From Chitinophagaceae bacterium (GTDB lineage: Bacteria > Bacteroidota > Bacteroidia > Chitinophagales > Chitinophagaceae), in contig CANJQU010000023.1 of the NCBI GenBank assembly GCA_947476485.1, positions 1 to 46,755 on the forward strand: a stretch of 46,755 nucleotides of DNA, written 5' to 3'. Both the position numbers and the translations under genes were made by a program. The notes under the pieces were generated by a model that had not been told where the DNA came from, ran no database searches, and worked only from the letters and a program-made list of their open reading frames with translations. Below, one piece after another: positions 17,201 through 26,227 of this stretch. Every line of letters begins with the position of its first letter. Position 1 is the first letter of the stretch.

Positions 17201-18325
17201 ATGAAAATAAAACTATGTATCGTGGTAGGTGCGCGCCCTAATTTTATTAAGGCAGCGCCCATCATCACCGCCATCAAAAAATTCCGAAAGGATCATAAAG
17301 ACCTCAACTACTTTCTGATACATACCGGGCAGCACTACGACGAGAACATGTCGGATGTGTTCTTTAAGGAGATGGGCATACCGGAGCCCCAATACCAGTT
17401 GAATATCGGCTCGGGAAATCACGGTAAACAAACCGGTGAGATGATTGGCCTTATAGAGGAGATACTGCTGAAGGAAAATCCTGATATGCTGATCTCCATA
17501 GGCGATACAAATTCTACGCTTGCAGGCGCTGTGGCTGCCTCCAAATTGCATATACCCATAGCACATATCGAGGCGGGCCTCCGGCTCTTCAACAAACACA
17601 TACCCGAAGAGGTGAACCGCCTGCTCACCGATCATCTTTCATCCCTGCTTTTTGTACCTACCAAACTGGCCAAAGAAAATCTCGTTAGAGAAGGAATGAA
17701 GCCCAGTACTATTTTACAGTATGGCGATATCATGTACGATGCCACGCTGCAATTTGACAAGATAGCCGAGAAGAAAAGCAAAATACTGAAAGACCTGGAT
17801 CTTGAGAAAGAGGGATTCATCCTGGTAACTGTGCACCGCGCAGAGAACACGGCACACATAGACCATCTGAAAATAATACTGGATAGCTTTGTGGAGCTTT
17901 CTGCGCAGCACAAGGTGGTTATGCCCATTCATCCGCGCACAAAGAACCTGCTTAAAGAGCATGGCCTGCTGGAAGAATATGCGAAGCACATACAGGTAGT
18001 AGACCCGCTGGGCTATATGGATATGCTGGTAATGGAGAAGAATGCCAAGCTAATTGTCACAGACTCGGGCGGGGTGCAGAAGGAAGCCTTCTTCCAGGAG
18101 ACGCCATGTGTTACACTGTTTGAGAATACAGCATGGGTGGAGCTGGTGGAGCTTGGCTGGAACACGATCGTTCCACCTATATCCACAAAGCTGATCACAA
18201 AAAGCATCTTAAAGGTGCTGAAGAAAAAGACGAAGGGAAAGAAAGGAAGTCCATATGGCAAGGGCGACTCGGCAGAATTGATGTTAGGAAAGATTGTGGC
18301 TTTTTTAAGCCATCCAAAGTTTTAA
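17201..18325 (+). CDS. Non-hydrolysing UDP-sugar 2-epimerase (WbpI-like)
   Basis: A 374-residue UDP-GlcNAc 2-epimerase superfamily protein. Motifs in order: GARPNFIKAAP, HTGQHYDENMSDVFF, IGDTNSTLAGAVAASKL, HIEAGLR, PEEVNRLLTDH, VTVHRAEN, HPRTKN and TDSGGVQKEAFF. These wordings fit the WbpI branch, which inverts C2 of UDP-2,3-diacetamido-2,3-dideoxyglucuronate, or of simple UDP-GlcNAc in relatives. They fit less well with WecB, which has GDTTTTLA and related motifs. It opens a run of polysaccharide genes with a 3-base gap to the next. WbpB and WbpD homologues downstream support a role in UDP-ManNAc3NAcA formation. The basic tail KKKTKGKKG near residue 345 is unusual. Confidence 0.82.
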   Translation: MKIKLCIVVGARPNFIKAAPIITAIKKFRKDHKDLNYFLIHTGQHYDENMSDVFFKEMGIPEPQYQLNIGSGNHGKQTGEMIGLIEEILLKENPDMLISIGDTNSTLAGAVAASKLHIPIAHIEAGLRLFNKHIPEEVNRLLTDHLSSLLFVPTKLAKENLVREGMKPSTILQYGDIMYDATLQFDKIAEKKSKILKDLDLEKEGFILVTVHRAENTAHIDHLKIILDSFVELSAQHKVVMPIHPRTKNLLKEHGLLEEYAKHIQVVDPLGYMDMLVMEKNAKLIVTDSGGVQKEAFFQETPCVTLFENTAWVELVELGWNTIVPPISTKLITKSILKVLKKKTKGKKGSPYGKGDSAELMLGKIVAFLSHPKF

Positions 18326-18328
18326 AAA

Positions 18329-18964
18329 ATGGATAAACGTTTTAACAAGATACTCGTATTGGCGCCGCACACCGATGATGGTGAATTTGGCTGTGGCGGG
18401 ACCATCAATAAATTTGTTGAGGAAGGCCGTGAAGTATACTATGCGGCATTTTCATCGTGCAGGCAGTCTGTGCCAAAGCAATTTCCGGAGGATATACTGA
18501 TAACCGAAGTGAAGGCTGCGACAAAGGTGCTGGGTATACCGCCTGAAAACCTGATGATATTCGACTATGATGTACGGACGTTTAACTATAAAAGGCAGGA
18601 GATACTGGACGATATGCTGGGTTTGAAAAAGCTCATCAATCCAGACCTCGTTTTCATACCCTCGCTCAGCGATGTGCACCAGGACCATGCAACCATTGCC
18701 AACGAAGGGCTTCGTGCATTCAAATGGAACTCTATCTTTTGTTACGAGCTGCCGTGGAATACATCGCAATTCAACACCCAATGCTTTATTTCGCTTAGCG
18801 AAAGCAATGTAGACACCAAGCTGGAAGCTATCGCAGAATATGCATCGCAGGGCCACCGGCCGTATTCCAGTTCTGAGTTTATAAAAGGGCTGGCCAAGGT
18901 AAGGGGCGTGCAATCAGGCAATAACTATGCCGAGGCTTTCGAGATCATCCGGCTATCGATCTAG
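18329..18964 (+). CDS. PIG-L family deacetylase
   Basis: A 211-residue protein with the LmbE/PIG-L zinc site: APHTDDGEFGCGGT gives His14, Asp16, Asp17 and Glu19, and the second metal His lies in SDVHQDHATI. Family members remove N-acetyl groups from GlcNAc-containing lipids, bacillithiol or mycothiol precursors, or nucleotide sugars. It follows the epimerase after 3 bases and precedes a glycosyltransferase by 16 bases. De-N-acetylation of a lipid- or nucleotide-linked amino sugar in this pathway is therefore likely, perhaps to free an amine for re-acylation by one of the locus acyltransferases (inference). Confidence 0.85.
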   Translation: MDKRFNKILVLAPHTDDGEFGCGGTINKFVEEGREVYYAAFSSCRQSVPKQFPEDILITEVKAATKVLGIPPENLMIFDYDVRTFNYKRQEILDDMLGLKKLINPDLVFIPSLSDVHQDHATIANEGLRAFKWNSIFCYELPWNTSQFNTQCFISLSESNVDTKLEAIAEYASQGHRPYSSSEFIKGLAKVRGVQSGNNYAEAFEIIRLSI

Positions 18965-18980
18965 CCAATTATAAACAAAT

Positions 18981-20237
18981 ATGGGCGCATACAACCTGGT
19001 ACATATAGTAGCGGGCGGTGAATACAAGACACCGCTGGTAGCCAGCCAGGTATTTGACCGGGCCGAGGCCCAGGCTATTACCGATGGGCCGGATAAACCT
19101 GCATCTGTGTCGGTATGGATAATGGCGCCTATGCGCGAGGTGTTTGACAAAGGCAGCCAGCAGATAATAGAAGGACTTAAGAAAAGGTGCCCGCACATCA
19201 GCATAAAAATTGTTGGGGGCATCAGCCGTTTCGGCAACTGGCCGGCTGCGCCCACGCTTAAGCGGCTCAGGAGATCGTTGGGCAAGGCCACCGTCTATTG
19301 TTTCAGGGGCGAGACTGCTTTTGAGTGGGCCGCGGTTTTAAAGCAATACTTTCCTAAAGACGGCTATATACTTGATATACGGGGGTTCTGGCCTCTGGAA
19401 CGACTGATTGGCGATGATATTACTGATGAAAAGGACATGTCGCCCGCGCAGAAGGAAGTTTACCACAAAGACCTCAACCGGCTTAAAAATTCAATAAAAG
19501 CAGCAAGCGCAGTCTGCACAGTAAGTGAGCCGCTGCTGGATATGCTGGTAGAAAAAGCAGGTGCACCCGCCGGCTCGCTGGTGGTGCCTTGCTGTGTAAA
19601 GAACATCATACCCGATACCAGCAGGGACCGTGTAAGAAAAGAGCTGGATATCGAAAACAAAACTGCCATACTTTACCTTGGCGGTACACAAAAATATCAG
19701 CATCTCGAAGACCTCGTTATACCTTTTCTTAAGTCCGCACTATCATTATCGGAAAATAATGTCGCCGTGCTGATAACACAGAACAAGGATAAAATGGCTG
19801 AGCTGCTCGCTAAGTACTCAGTGGATATAAGCAGAACAAGAATGATCAGCATACCGCAGAATAAGGTAGGCGACTACCTTACGGGGATGGATATGGGTTT
19901 GTTATTGCGCGCTCCTTCAATACTCATCAACACATCGCAGCCGGTGAAATTCGGTGAGTACCTGGGTGCCGGAATTCCGGTAATTTTGGAGGAAGGAATG
20001 AAGAAAGCCGCTGACATTTTGCAGGAATACCAGCTTGGTTGCATTGTAAAACTATCAGGCAAGAAGACGCAGGGAGAAATAGACAACGAAGTAAAAAAAG
20101 CGCTGGATTGGCTGGAAGCTAACCGTAGCGCAGTGCGCACAAACGCCCGAAAATTTGTAGAGGAGCAATACACATGGAAGGCTAATGTGCAAAAGGAAAG
20201 AAAGATGTATCTTGAGGCACTGCAGGCAGATGATTAA
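18981..20237 (+). CDS. Glycosyltransferase, GT4-like (GT-B fold)
   Basis: A 418-residue GT-B type protein. The N-terminal half has GGISRFGNWPAAPTLKRLRR and LDIRGFWPLERL. A linker with SAVCTVSEPLLDMLV is the typical acceptor-to-donor domain transition. The C-terminal domain starts with TAILYLGGTQKYQHLEDL and carries PVKFGEYLGAGIPVILEEG, the region holding the nucleotide-sugar binding Glu/Gly pattern in GT4 enzymes. No signal peptide or membrane helix. Donor and acceptor cannot be deduced. It lies between the PIG-L deacetylase gene and a small membrane-protein gene. Confidence 0.75.
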   Translation: MGAYNLVHIVAGGEYKTPLVASQVFDRAEAQAITDGPDKPASVSVWIMAPMREVFDKGSQQIIEGLKKRCPHISIKIVGGISRFGNWPAAPTLKRLRRSLGKATVYCFRGETAFEWAAVLKQYFPKDGYILDIRGFWPLERLIGDDITDEKDMSPAQKEVYHKDLNRLKNSIKAASAVCTVSEPLLDMLVEKAGAPAGSLVVPCCVKNIIPDTSRDRVRKELDIENKTAILYLGGTQKYQHLEDLVIPFLKSALSLSENNVAVLITQNKDKMAELLAKYSVDISRTRMISIPQNKVGDYLTGMDMGLLLRAPSILINTSQPVKFGEYLGAGIPVILEEGMKKAADILQEYQLGCIVKLSGKKTQGEIDNEVKKALDWLEANRSAVRTNARKFVEEQYTWKANVQKERKMYLEALQADD

Positions 20238-20270
20238 GACATTGATGTTTTGCAATTGAAACAGACGGAT

Positions 20271-20441
20271 ATGAGGACAGTATACATTTCGTTTAACTAC
20301 ATTGGATTTTCGCTGCTGCTTTGTGCAATAATTTTCAGCCAGCTACAGTACAAAACAGTTTGGCCGGTATGGGCAGTTGGGGTAGCATGTGTATGCACAG
20401 CGGCCCTTCTGAGAAGAGTTTATTATAAAAAGAGATTTTAA
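20271..20441 (+). CDS. Small two-helix membrane protein
   Basis: A 56-residue reading frame from ATG 20271 (an in-frame TTG at 20250 would add 7 residues). It encodes two hydrophobic segments, YIGFSLLLCAIIFSQL and PVWAVGVACVCTAALL, separated by a short turn and followed by a basic tail RRVYYKKRF. That topology is what a hairpin membrane protein would show. It sits between two same-strand polysaccharide genes with 33 bases before and 17 after, so it is probably co-transcribed. No family is recognised; chance coding is possible but the hydrophobic pattern argues against it. Confidence 0.55.
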   Translation: MRTVYISFNYIGFSLLLCAIIFSQLQYKTVWPVWAVGVACVCTAALLRRVYYKKRF

Positions 20442-20458
20442 TTCAGGGTGGTGTTATT

Positions 20459-21397
20459 ATGAAGAATTTTGCATTGATAGGGGCCGCAGGCTATATAGCG
20501 CCAAGGCATTTGATGGCGATCAGGGACACAAAGAATGATCTGCTGGCAGCGCTTGATCGGTTTGACAGCGTTGGTATTTTAGACAGCTACTTTCCGCAGG
20601 CGCAGTTTTTCACGGAGTTCGAGCGCTTTGACCGCCACATCGATAAGCTGAAAAGAAGAGGCACCAAGATAGACTATGTGAGCATCTGCACACCCAACTA
20701 CCTGCATGATTCACACATTCGTTTTGCGCTCCGCAACCATTCCGATGCCATCTGCGAAAAGCCACTCGTACTCAACCCCTGGAACCTTGAAGCGCTGCAG
20801 GAAATAGAAAAGGAAACCGGCAACAGGGTAAATAACATCCTGCAGTTGCGCCTGCACCCAAGCATCATTGCTCTTAAAGAAAAGATAGCTAACAGCGCCG
20901 GGGACAAGATACATGATGTTGACCTGACCTACCTCACTTCCCGCGGTAGCTGGTATTTCAACAGCTGGAAGGGCGATGCCGGTAAATCGGGCGGCATTGC
21001 CAGCAACATAGGCATTCACTTTTTCGATATGCTCATTTGGATATTCGGAGGAGTGAAGGAAAACATCGTTCACCTGCTGCAGGAAGACCGCGCTGCCGGT
21101 ATGCTTTACCTGGAGAAGGCACGGGTAAGGTGGTTCCTCAGCATCAACTATGAGGATATACCCGATGCAGTGAAGAAAGAAAACAAACGCACGTTCAGGG
21201 CAATAACAGTGGATGGTGAAGAGGTAGAATTCAGCGAAGGCTTCGGCAACCTGCATACCCGCAGCTATGAAGAGATACTGAAGGGCAACGGCTTTGGACT
21301 GGATTGCGCACTGCCCAGCATACAGGTGACACACGACATTCGCGAGGCAGAGATAGTAACACCCAAAGGAGATCATCATCCCTTTGTTAAAAAGTAA
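20459..21397 (+). CDS. wbpB: UDP-N-acetylglucosaminuronate 3-dehydrogenase (WbpB/WlbA-like)
   Basis: A 312-residue Gfo/Idh/MocA oxidoreductase. The N-terminus MKNFALIGAAGYIAPRHLMA, the GILDSYFP and TEFERFDRHI segments, the catalytic Lys101 in ICEKPLVLNPWNLEAL, and ILQLRLHPSIIALK are hallmarks of the WbpB/WlbA subgroup, which is recognisable as a distinct type. The enzyme oxidises C3 of UDP-GlcNAcA, making the 3-keto sugar for transamination; in WlbA-type enzymes NAD is regenerated with 2-oxoglutarate. Its usual partner, the WbpD acetyltransferase, is the next gene 106 bases downstream. Length matches the family (about 315). Confidence 0.9.
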   Translation: MKNFALIGAAGYIAPRHLMAIRDTKNDLLAALDRFDSVGILDSYFPQAQFFTEFERFDRHIDKLKRRGTKIDYVSICTPNYLHDSHIRFALRNHSDAICEKPLVLNPWNLEALQEIEKETGNRVNNILQLRLHPSIIALKEKIANSAGDKIHDVDLTYLTSRGSWYFNSWKGDAGKSGGIASNIGIHFFDMLIWIFGGVKENIVHLLQEDRAAGMLYLEKARVRWFLSINYEDIPDAVKKENKRTFRAITVDGEEVEFSEGFGNLHTRSYEEILKGNGFGLDCALPSIQVTHDIREAEIVTPKGDHHPFVKK

Positions 21398-21409
21398 AAT
21401 TGAAGCTTT

Positions 21410-21437
21410 GTCATGGTGAGCCCCGCCGAACCATGAC
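21410..21437. repeat. Short inverted repeat after wbpB (GTCATGGT...ACCATGAC)
   Basis: GTCATGGT (21410-21417) pairs perfectly with ACCATGAC (21430-21437) around GAGCCCCGCCGA. The arrangement matches a widely dispersed intergenic repeat seen in many bacteria (from memory). There is no T-run, so a terminator is unlikely. Confidence 0.55.
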
Positions 21438-21503
21438 CTGCTGAGTTTCGAAGATTGCTACATAGTAGTTTGATAGCTGATCACAACTAATAAAATCATT
21501 TCC

Positions 21504-22073
21504 ATGGATTATTTCGCACATCCTACCGCAGTTATCGACGAAGGCTGCGACATACACGATAAAGTGAAGATCTGGCACTTTGCCCATATCATGGCGGGCT
21601 GCACGATTGGCGAAGGTTGCAACATCGGCCAGAACTGTGTCATTTTTCCCGAAGTCACCCTGGGGAGGAACGTCAAAATACAGAACAACGTATCGGTATA
21701 CACCGGCGTTACCTGTGGCGATGATGTGTTCCTCGGCCCATCATGTGTATTTACGAATGTAATCAACCCCCGCAGCGCAGTGAACCGTCGCGGGCAATAC
21801 AGCCGCACATACGTAGGCAACGGAGCCACAATTGGCGCTAATGCCACAATAGTCTGCGGGCACGATATCGGCTCCTTTGCATTTATAGGCGCCGGCGCAG
21901 TGGTAACAAAAACAGTACTTGATTATGCGCTTGTAGTGGGCAACCCGGCCAGGCAAGCCGGCTGGATGAGCGAATATGGCCACAAGCTTTCCTTCAAAGA
22001 TAATATGGCTACATGCCGCGAAAGCGGGCAGGAATACAAGCTTGAGGAGGGTAGGGTGACAAGGGTATCATAG
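21504..22073 (+). CDS. wbpD: UDP-3-amino-GlcNAcA N-acetyltransferase (WbpD/WlbB-like)
   Basis: A 189-residue left-handed beta-helix acetyltransferase. [64 protein letters not shown] and [12 protein letters not shown] match the WbpD/WlbB signature, including the conserved Asn-x-x-x-Pro-Arg loop after FTNV. The C-terminus [16 protein letters not shown] is also typical. It acetylates the 3-amino group of UDP-2-acetamido-3-amino-2,3-dideoxyglucuronate using acetyl-CoA. It is the last rightward gene of the locus, convergent with the leftward gene set 27 bases away. Confidence 0.92.
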   Translation: MDYFAHPTAVIDEGCDIHDKVKIWHFAHIMAGCTIGEGCNIGQNCVIFPEVTLGRNVKIQNNVSVYTGVTCGDDVFLGPSCVFTNVINPRSAVNRRGQYSRTYVGNGATIGANATIVCGHDIGSFAFIGAGAVVTKTVLDYALVVGNPARQAGWMSEYGHKLSFKDNMATCRESGQEYKLEEGRVTRVS

Positions 22074-22100
22074 AAACTTAGCGAAACGCATATACCGCAG

Positions 22101-22907
22101 TTAAAACTCCAGGTACTTTTTCTCCTTCAGTTTAAATGTCTTTTCTGATATCTTCATCAGGGGTTCAAAATTCCTTTTTTTCAGTGCGTAATATAAAAAT
22201 GGGTTGGGAAAGCCAAAGTAATACGACCTGGTATCAGCCTCCGTTTTTATTTTATACCCACCCTTCGCGAGCTTATCAATACCCTCCACCAGCACATCCC
22301 GGGCCAGCAGGTAGTTTTCAAACTGGATATCAGCAAATGTGCGCGCGTTCGAATTCAGTGCACGTTGCGCTACTATAGTGCCGGTATCAAGGTGATCGTC
22401 AATAAAATGGCAGGTAACGCCTATCTTCTCTTTTATACCATAAAACAGGCACCAGAATGTGGAATACATACCGCGTATATCGGGGGATATACCATGATGC
22501 ACATTTATGGTCGCTATCTTCGCCCGGCTGAAGATATTTTCCCTTATGATACCGGCGTCCGACTGGATAATAATATCCGGTTTTATCTCGTTCAGGAACT
22601 GAACGCTTTTTTCATCATTGACCTCGTCAGCAAAACCATTGCGGAAATCTTTCTTGTTTATCCGCGGTATCAGTGGCTCAACCTTTTTGTCAATAGCCAG
22701 CGAGTCTCTTTGCAGATCAAATCTCCCATCGTCAAACCGTAGCTCACTATATATCTTCTTTAGCTTCTGTTCCAATCCCTGTTTGGCATGAGGCTTCACT
22801 ACCGTTAGAAATGAATAGTTATGATCCGGCCTGTTTTGCAGCAGGTGGTTAATATTCAACAGGCTTGCCGCGGAAGGTTGATCAGAAGTATAAATACAAA
22901 TGTTCAT
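22101..22907 (-). CDS. Formyltransferase family protein (sugar N-formyltransferase candidate)
   Basis: A 268-residue protein with the catalytic core of the N10-formyltetrahydrofolate-dependent formyltransferase family. INVHHGISPDIRG supplies Asn135 and His137, and GVTCHFIDDHLDTGTIV supplies Asp174, the Asn-His-Asp triad. Length and the absence of the tRNA-binding OB domain of methionyl-tRNA formyltransferase favour a small-molecule acceptor. Its place at the end of the leftward polysaccharide gene set, with DegT-type aminotransferases upstream, makes N-formylation of an amino sugar the best guess. The start overlaps the stop of the deacetylase gene by 4 bases (ATGA). Confidence 0.8.
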   Translation of the reverse strand: MNICIYTSDQPSAASLLNINHLLQNRPDHNYSFLTVVKPHAKQGLEQKLKKIYSELRFDDGRFDLQRDSLAIDKKVEPLIPRINKKDFRNGFADEVNDEKSVQFLNEIKPDIIIQSDAGIIRENIFSRAKIATINVHHGISPDIRGMYSTFWCLFYGIKEKIGVTCHFIDDHLDTGTIVAQRALNSNARTFADIQFENYLLARDVLVEGIDKLAKGGYKIKTEADTRSYYFGFPNPFLYYALKKRNFEPLMKISEKTFKLKEKKYLEF

Positions 22908-23902
22908 AGATTCAGTATTTTGTACAGGATCCTGTGATTATTTCCCATGCTTGGATACAAACCATATCTGTCGTGTGCGTAGTTCCTTTTATGTTCGTCG
23001 CCAAACCTGTAGTCAACCAAAAACTGTTTTTTAAATCCTTCTTTATTAAGCGATTCATTCAATTGCTCCGTATAAGAGCCATCCGGAAACCCGATCGAAG
23101 TAACTTCCTTCTGAATGATGTTCTCAAGATATTTTTTCGACAGGAGGACCTCCGCAACCGCATCGGCATTCGCAAGCGAGCCCAGGTTGTTGTGGTAGAA
23201 CCCATGAGAGCCTATAGTGATATTTTTGCTCAGTGATGCCTTATGTATCTCTTCGTCTGTCATCAGTAGCCAATAATCCTCCATGTCCTTTTTGTTCGTA
23301 AAATCGTATATGCCCAGGAGCTGGCGCACCAGTTCTTCTTTCTCTTCGTAACCGGTTTTTTTACTGGTCTGTATATACGCTGCGAGGTCGGTATTCAATT
23401 CCTTGCATACAAATTTCAGGCCATTAAAACGAAACACCTGATCATTGAGCTTTACTACGCTGTCTTTGCCCGCGTGGCGGCACACTATATCCAGCACATC
23501 AGCCCAAAGAATTTTTTTGTCCATAGTGCCCACTCCCGTTACAAAAAAGAAAGCATGGGCATTGTACTTATCGAGTACAGGCAACGCATAATTAACGTTA
23601 TTGGCATAGCCATCATCGAACGTAATTAGAATGTTCGTTTTTTCACTGGAGTAATTAGCATTCAGGAAATCATCGTAGCTAAGTATGTTACAATGCTTTT
23701 TAAAAGACGCTATCTGCTTCTCGAAATTGCTTACGCTGAAAAACCTTTCGTTGAATGAAGTATTCTGGCTTTTATCAACCCCATGGTAGATTACAATTAC
23801 AAGTTTTTCGGACCTGCTTTTAGCATAAACGCCATTGTCTATGAGGTTATTGGCAACAACTTTTTTTATTGTTGTCAGTTTATGTATGATCTGAGGCTTC
23901 AT
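22904..23902 (-). CDS. Polysaccharide deacetylase (NodB, CE4 family)
   Basis: A 332-residue protein with the CE4 motifs: VIVIYHGVDK, ITFDDGYANN (catalytic Asp and metal Asp), GSHGFYHNNLGSL (the H-x3-H metal motif) and GFPDGSYTE. A ~110-residue insert separates the first and second motif groups, long for the family. No clear signal peptide is seen, so it may act on lipid- or nucleotide-linked sugars in the cytoplasm, or cell-surface export may use an unrecognised route. It is coupled to the formyltransferase gene by a 4-base overlap, consistent with de-N-acetylation followed by re-acylation (inference). Confidence 0.85.
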   Translation of the reverse strand: MKPQIIHKLTTIKKVVANNLIDNGVYAKSRSEKLVIVIYHGVDKSQNTSFNERFFSVSNFEKQIASFKKHCNILSYDDFLNANYSSEKTNILITFDDGYANNVNYALPVLDKYNAHAFFFVTGVGTMDKKILWADVLDIVCRHAGKDSVVKLNDQVFRFNGLKFVCKELNTDLAAYIQTSKKTGYEEKEELVRQLLGIYDFTNKKDMEDYWLLMTDEEIHKASLSKNITIGSHGFYHNNLGSLANADAVAEVLLSKKYLENIIQKEVTSIGFPDGSYTEQLNESLNKEGFKKQFLVDYRFGDEHKRNYAHDRYGLYPSMGNNHRILYKILNL

Positions 23903-23983
23903 TTTATCGATCTCGTTTTTTGCAGGATTTATTGAGGTTACTTTTTTTGATACGCTATGTATCTAACTATCTATAAAGGTACT

Positions 23984-25213
23984 TCATAACGAACATAATT
24001 TTCGATAGAGCGCCTTCGAATTGTCTGCAAATGAGCCCCATTTTGTTACGATAAACTCCCGGGCGGCTGCGCCCAACTGTAACCGTACTTTCTTATCGCC
24101 AAGTAGTTCCATAAGTTTGGTGGTCAGCACCTTATGGTCAAATGGAGGAATAAGTATCCCGTTTTGGTTATTATTGATTATCTCGCTATGTCCACCTACA
24201 TCGGTAGTGATCACCGGCAGGCCGGATGACATGGCCTCAATGACCACATTTGCCATGCCCTCGGAATGTGATGGCAGGCAGAAAATATCTGCTGTCTGGT
24301 AGAGTTTATTTAGTGAGCCTGGGGGCACTCCGTCAAGCCCGCGGAAAAAAGGTGTTAAACCTCGTTTTTCCACCTCACCATAAATATCAAATTCCGGAGC
24401 CCCGGTATGCACACCCACCACGAAGAAGTCTGTACGGTGTTTCTTCACCTCTTCCAGCGCATCAAATAGCTCTATCCAGCCTTTTCTTTTACTAGCAGTG
24501 CCTATAATGAGAATTACGGTTTTGTCGGTAGGTATTTTATATTCCTGCTTTGAGAGGGTTATTCCCTGTTCATCACCGGGCTTAAAATAATTATAGTCCA
24601 CCCCCATAAAGATCACATCGTAGGGCATATGCGTGCCCGTGGTCTCGTTGGCGGCCTTGCCCAGGTAGTCGGCTACCACACATCTCAGGTCGGCTTCCTC
24701 CCATGTCTTCTTAAACTGGCTGAATGTGGCTGGCTTTTCGTGCGGGAACAGAACCACATCATCGCCTATGCACAATATGGCAGACTTGAGGCCCAGGCGG
24801 TGCGCTGCTTTCTGTACAATAACGGAATTGGGTGTCCACTGGGAATAGAAAATATCAGTGGAAGGATGCAGTTTGATCTTCTGCTCCTTAAAGAAGTCCA
24901 CTATGGCAGCTATGTTTCTTTCCTCGAATGAACGTTTCACGAGCCGGTTCGGCCGCATATTGGCGATCCGCGGGTGATAGACCGTAATGCCGTCATACAC
25001 CCGTTTGCGGGGGTAGCTTAAACCGGCATATTGCTTCCATTCGGGATGCAACTGGTAAAACGGGAACGGCGGATGCCAGGGTACGGGCACGATCACCTTC
25101 AGATCGGCGCCGTTTTCTATCAGCCCTTTATATTGCCGGTGGGCAAAAATACCATTCCACTTCATACCCGGCCTGTCAAAGGGATAAATGGAAGGGAAAG
25201 CCCAGACTCTCAT
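23984..25213 (-). CDS. Glycosyltransferase family 4
   Basis: A 409-residue GT-B retaining glycosyltransferase. N-terminal MRVWAFPSIYPFDRPGMKWNG marks the acceptor domain. The C-terminal donor domain begins near KTVILIIGTASKRKGWIELFDAL and carries LPSHSEGMANVVIEAMSSGLPVITTDVGGHSEII, the E-x7-E motif region. No membrane helix. It lies 10 bases downstream of the methyltransferase gene in the leftward operon. Donor sugar and linkage cannot be deduced. Confidence 0.88.
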   Translation of the reverse strand: MRVWAFPSIYPFDRPGMKWNGIFAHRQYKGLIENGADLKVIVPVPWHPPFPFYQLHPEWKQYAGLSYPRKRVYDGITVYHPRIANMRPNRLVKRSFEERNIAAIVDFFKEQKIKLHPSTDIFYSQWTPNSVIVQKAAHRLGLKSAILCIGDDVVLFPHEKPATFSQFKKTWEEADLRCVVADYLGKAANETTGTHMPYDVIFMGVDYNYFKPGDEQGITLSKQEYKIPTDKTVILIIGTASKRKGWIELFDALEEVKKHRTDFFVVGVHTGAPEFDIYGEVEKRGLTPFFRGLDGVPPGSLNKLYQTADIFCLPSHSEGMANVVIEAMSSGLPVITTDVGGHSEIINNNQNGILIPPFDHKVLTTKLMELLGDKKVRLQLGAAAREFIVTKWGSFADNSKALYRKLCSL

Positions 25214-25223
25214 ACGCTAACTG

Positions 25224-26186
25224 CTATGATTTAATATAACGGGACAGCCACTGCTCCTTCTGCGGGGTGTGGCCGACAAATGGTTTATCAGCCGGCAGTA
25301 TTGCTTTTTTCACCGCTCTTACATACAGCTCAGTATTATTCACCGTCCTGGTCACATCTGTGAACCCATTATCTTCCAATACTTTCTTAATAAAACTATA
25401 GTCGAAACGCCTGTTAAGTAACGGAGAGAAAAGGTCGTGGTTCTGATGCACTTTCGCTTTATCACCGCCCGCTTTTTCTATCAGGAACTGCTCTTTTTCT
25501 TCCCAGGTCAGCAATGTATTGTAGCGTACCCTGTTTTTGAAGAGCTCTATATCCTGCTCGTAATTCAGTGTTTCGCGGCCGTAAATGTTCACATAGATAA
25601 ACCCGCCGTCCTTCACACAATCCATTACCTGCTGGAACGCCGTGTTGAAGCTGCCTACGAAAGGCAATACGCCCCACGACCATGCCAGGTCATACTTCTT
25701 GCCTGCAGGCAGGTGCTTGGAAAGATCTTCCAGTGGCGTTACAATGAATTCCTTCTGAACATTGATATCTTTCAGTTCAGCCTTCGTGGCATTGATGGCA
25801 GACTGGTTAATGTCTACTGCCGTGATATTTGCCCCCAGTTTGGCCAGTCCGTAAGACCAGCGGCCTCCGCCGCATCCGCAGTCTATCACATCCTTGCCTT
25901 TGAACCAGGCCTTATCTATCAGTATCTCGTGATTGGCGATAATGTCGGTAATGTTCTCATTGAACCATTTGTCACTGAGCATTGCCTCCCCTTCTCTCAG
26001 GTTTGTCCACTGGAAACCGAATGCGCCTATTGTCTGGCTTACAGCTAATGGCAAAGCATTATCCAGGTCATTGATCTGGTTGTACAATAGCTTATATAAC
26101 GCATCAATATCTTGTTTGTTTCGCTCTATCTTTATATCGTAAGACCTGAGTATAGGAGACAAAATCTGCCTGAGTATTTTCTTCAT
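25224..26186 (-). CDS. Class I SAM-dependent methyltransferase
   Basis: A 320-residue protein with a Rossmann-fold methyltransferase core. Motif I is VIDCGCGGGRWSYGLA, motif II region ITAVDINQSAI, and motif IV YDLAWSWGVLPFVGSF. The first ~90 residues are predicted helical and not part of the catalytic fold. The Cys-Gly-Cys replacement in motif I (CGCGGG) is common in carbohydrate-linked methyltransferases. It lies within the leftward polysaccharide operon, so a sugar or chain-terminal methyl acceptor is likely, but the target is not shown. Confidence 0.83.
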   Translation of the reverse strand: MKKILRQILSPILRSYDIKIERNKQDIDALYKLLYNQINDLDNALPLAVSQTIGAFGFQWTNLREGEAMLSDKWFNENITDIIANHEILIDKAWFKGKDVIDCGCGGGRWSYGLAKLGANITAVDINQSAINATKAELKDINVQKEFIVTPLEDLSKHLPAGKKYDLAWSWGVLPFVGSFNTAFQQVMDCVKDGGFIYVNIYGRETLNYEQDIELFKNRVRYNTLLTWEEKEQFLIEKAGGDKAKVHQNHDLFSPLLNRRFDYSFIKKVLEDNGFTDVTRTVNNTELYVRAVKKAILPADKPFVGHTPQKEQWLSRYIKS

Positions 26187-26227
26187 CGTTTATTCAATTA
26201 ATCGGGAACCCCTTATGTATTACAAAT

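Noticed and set aside
17201-18325. WecB-type UDP-GlcNAc 2-epimerase
   Set aside because: Motif wording (GDTNSTLAG, QHYDENMSDVFF, TDSGGVQKEAFF) and WbpB/WbpD neighbours fit the WbpI branch better; simple UDP-GlcNAc epimerase activity remains possible.
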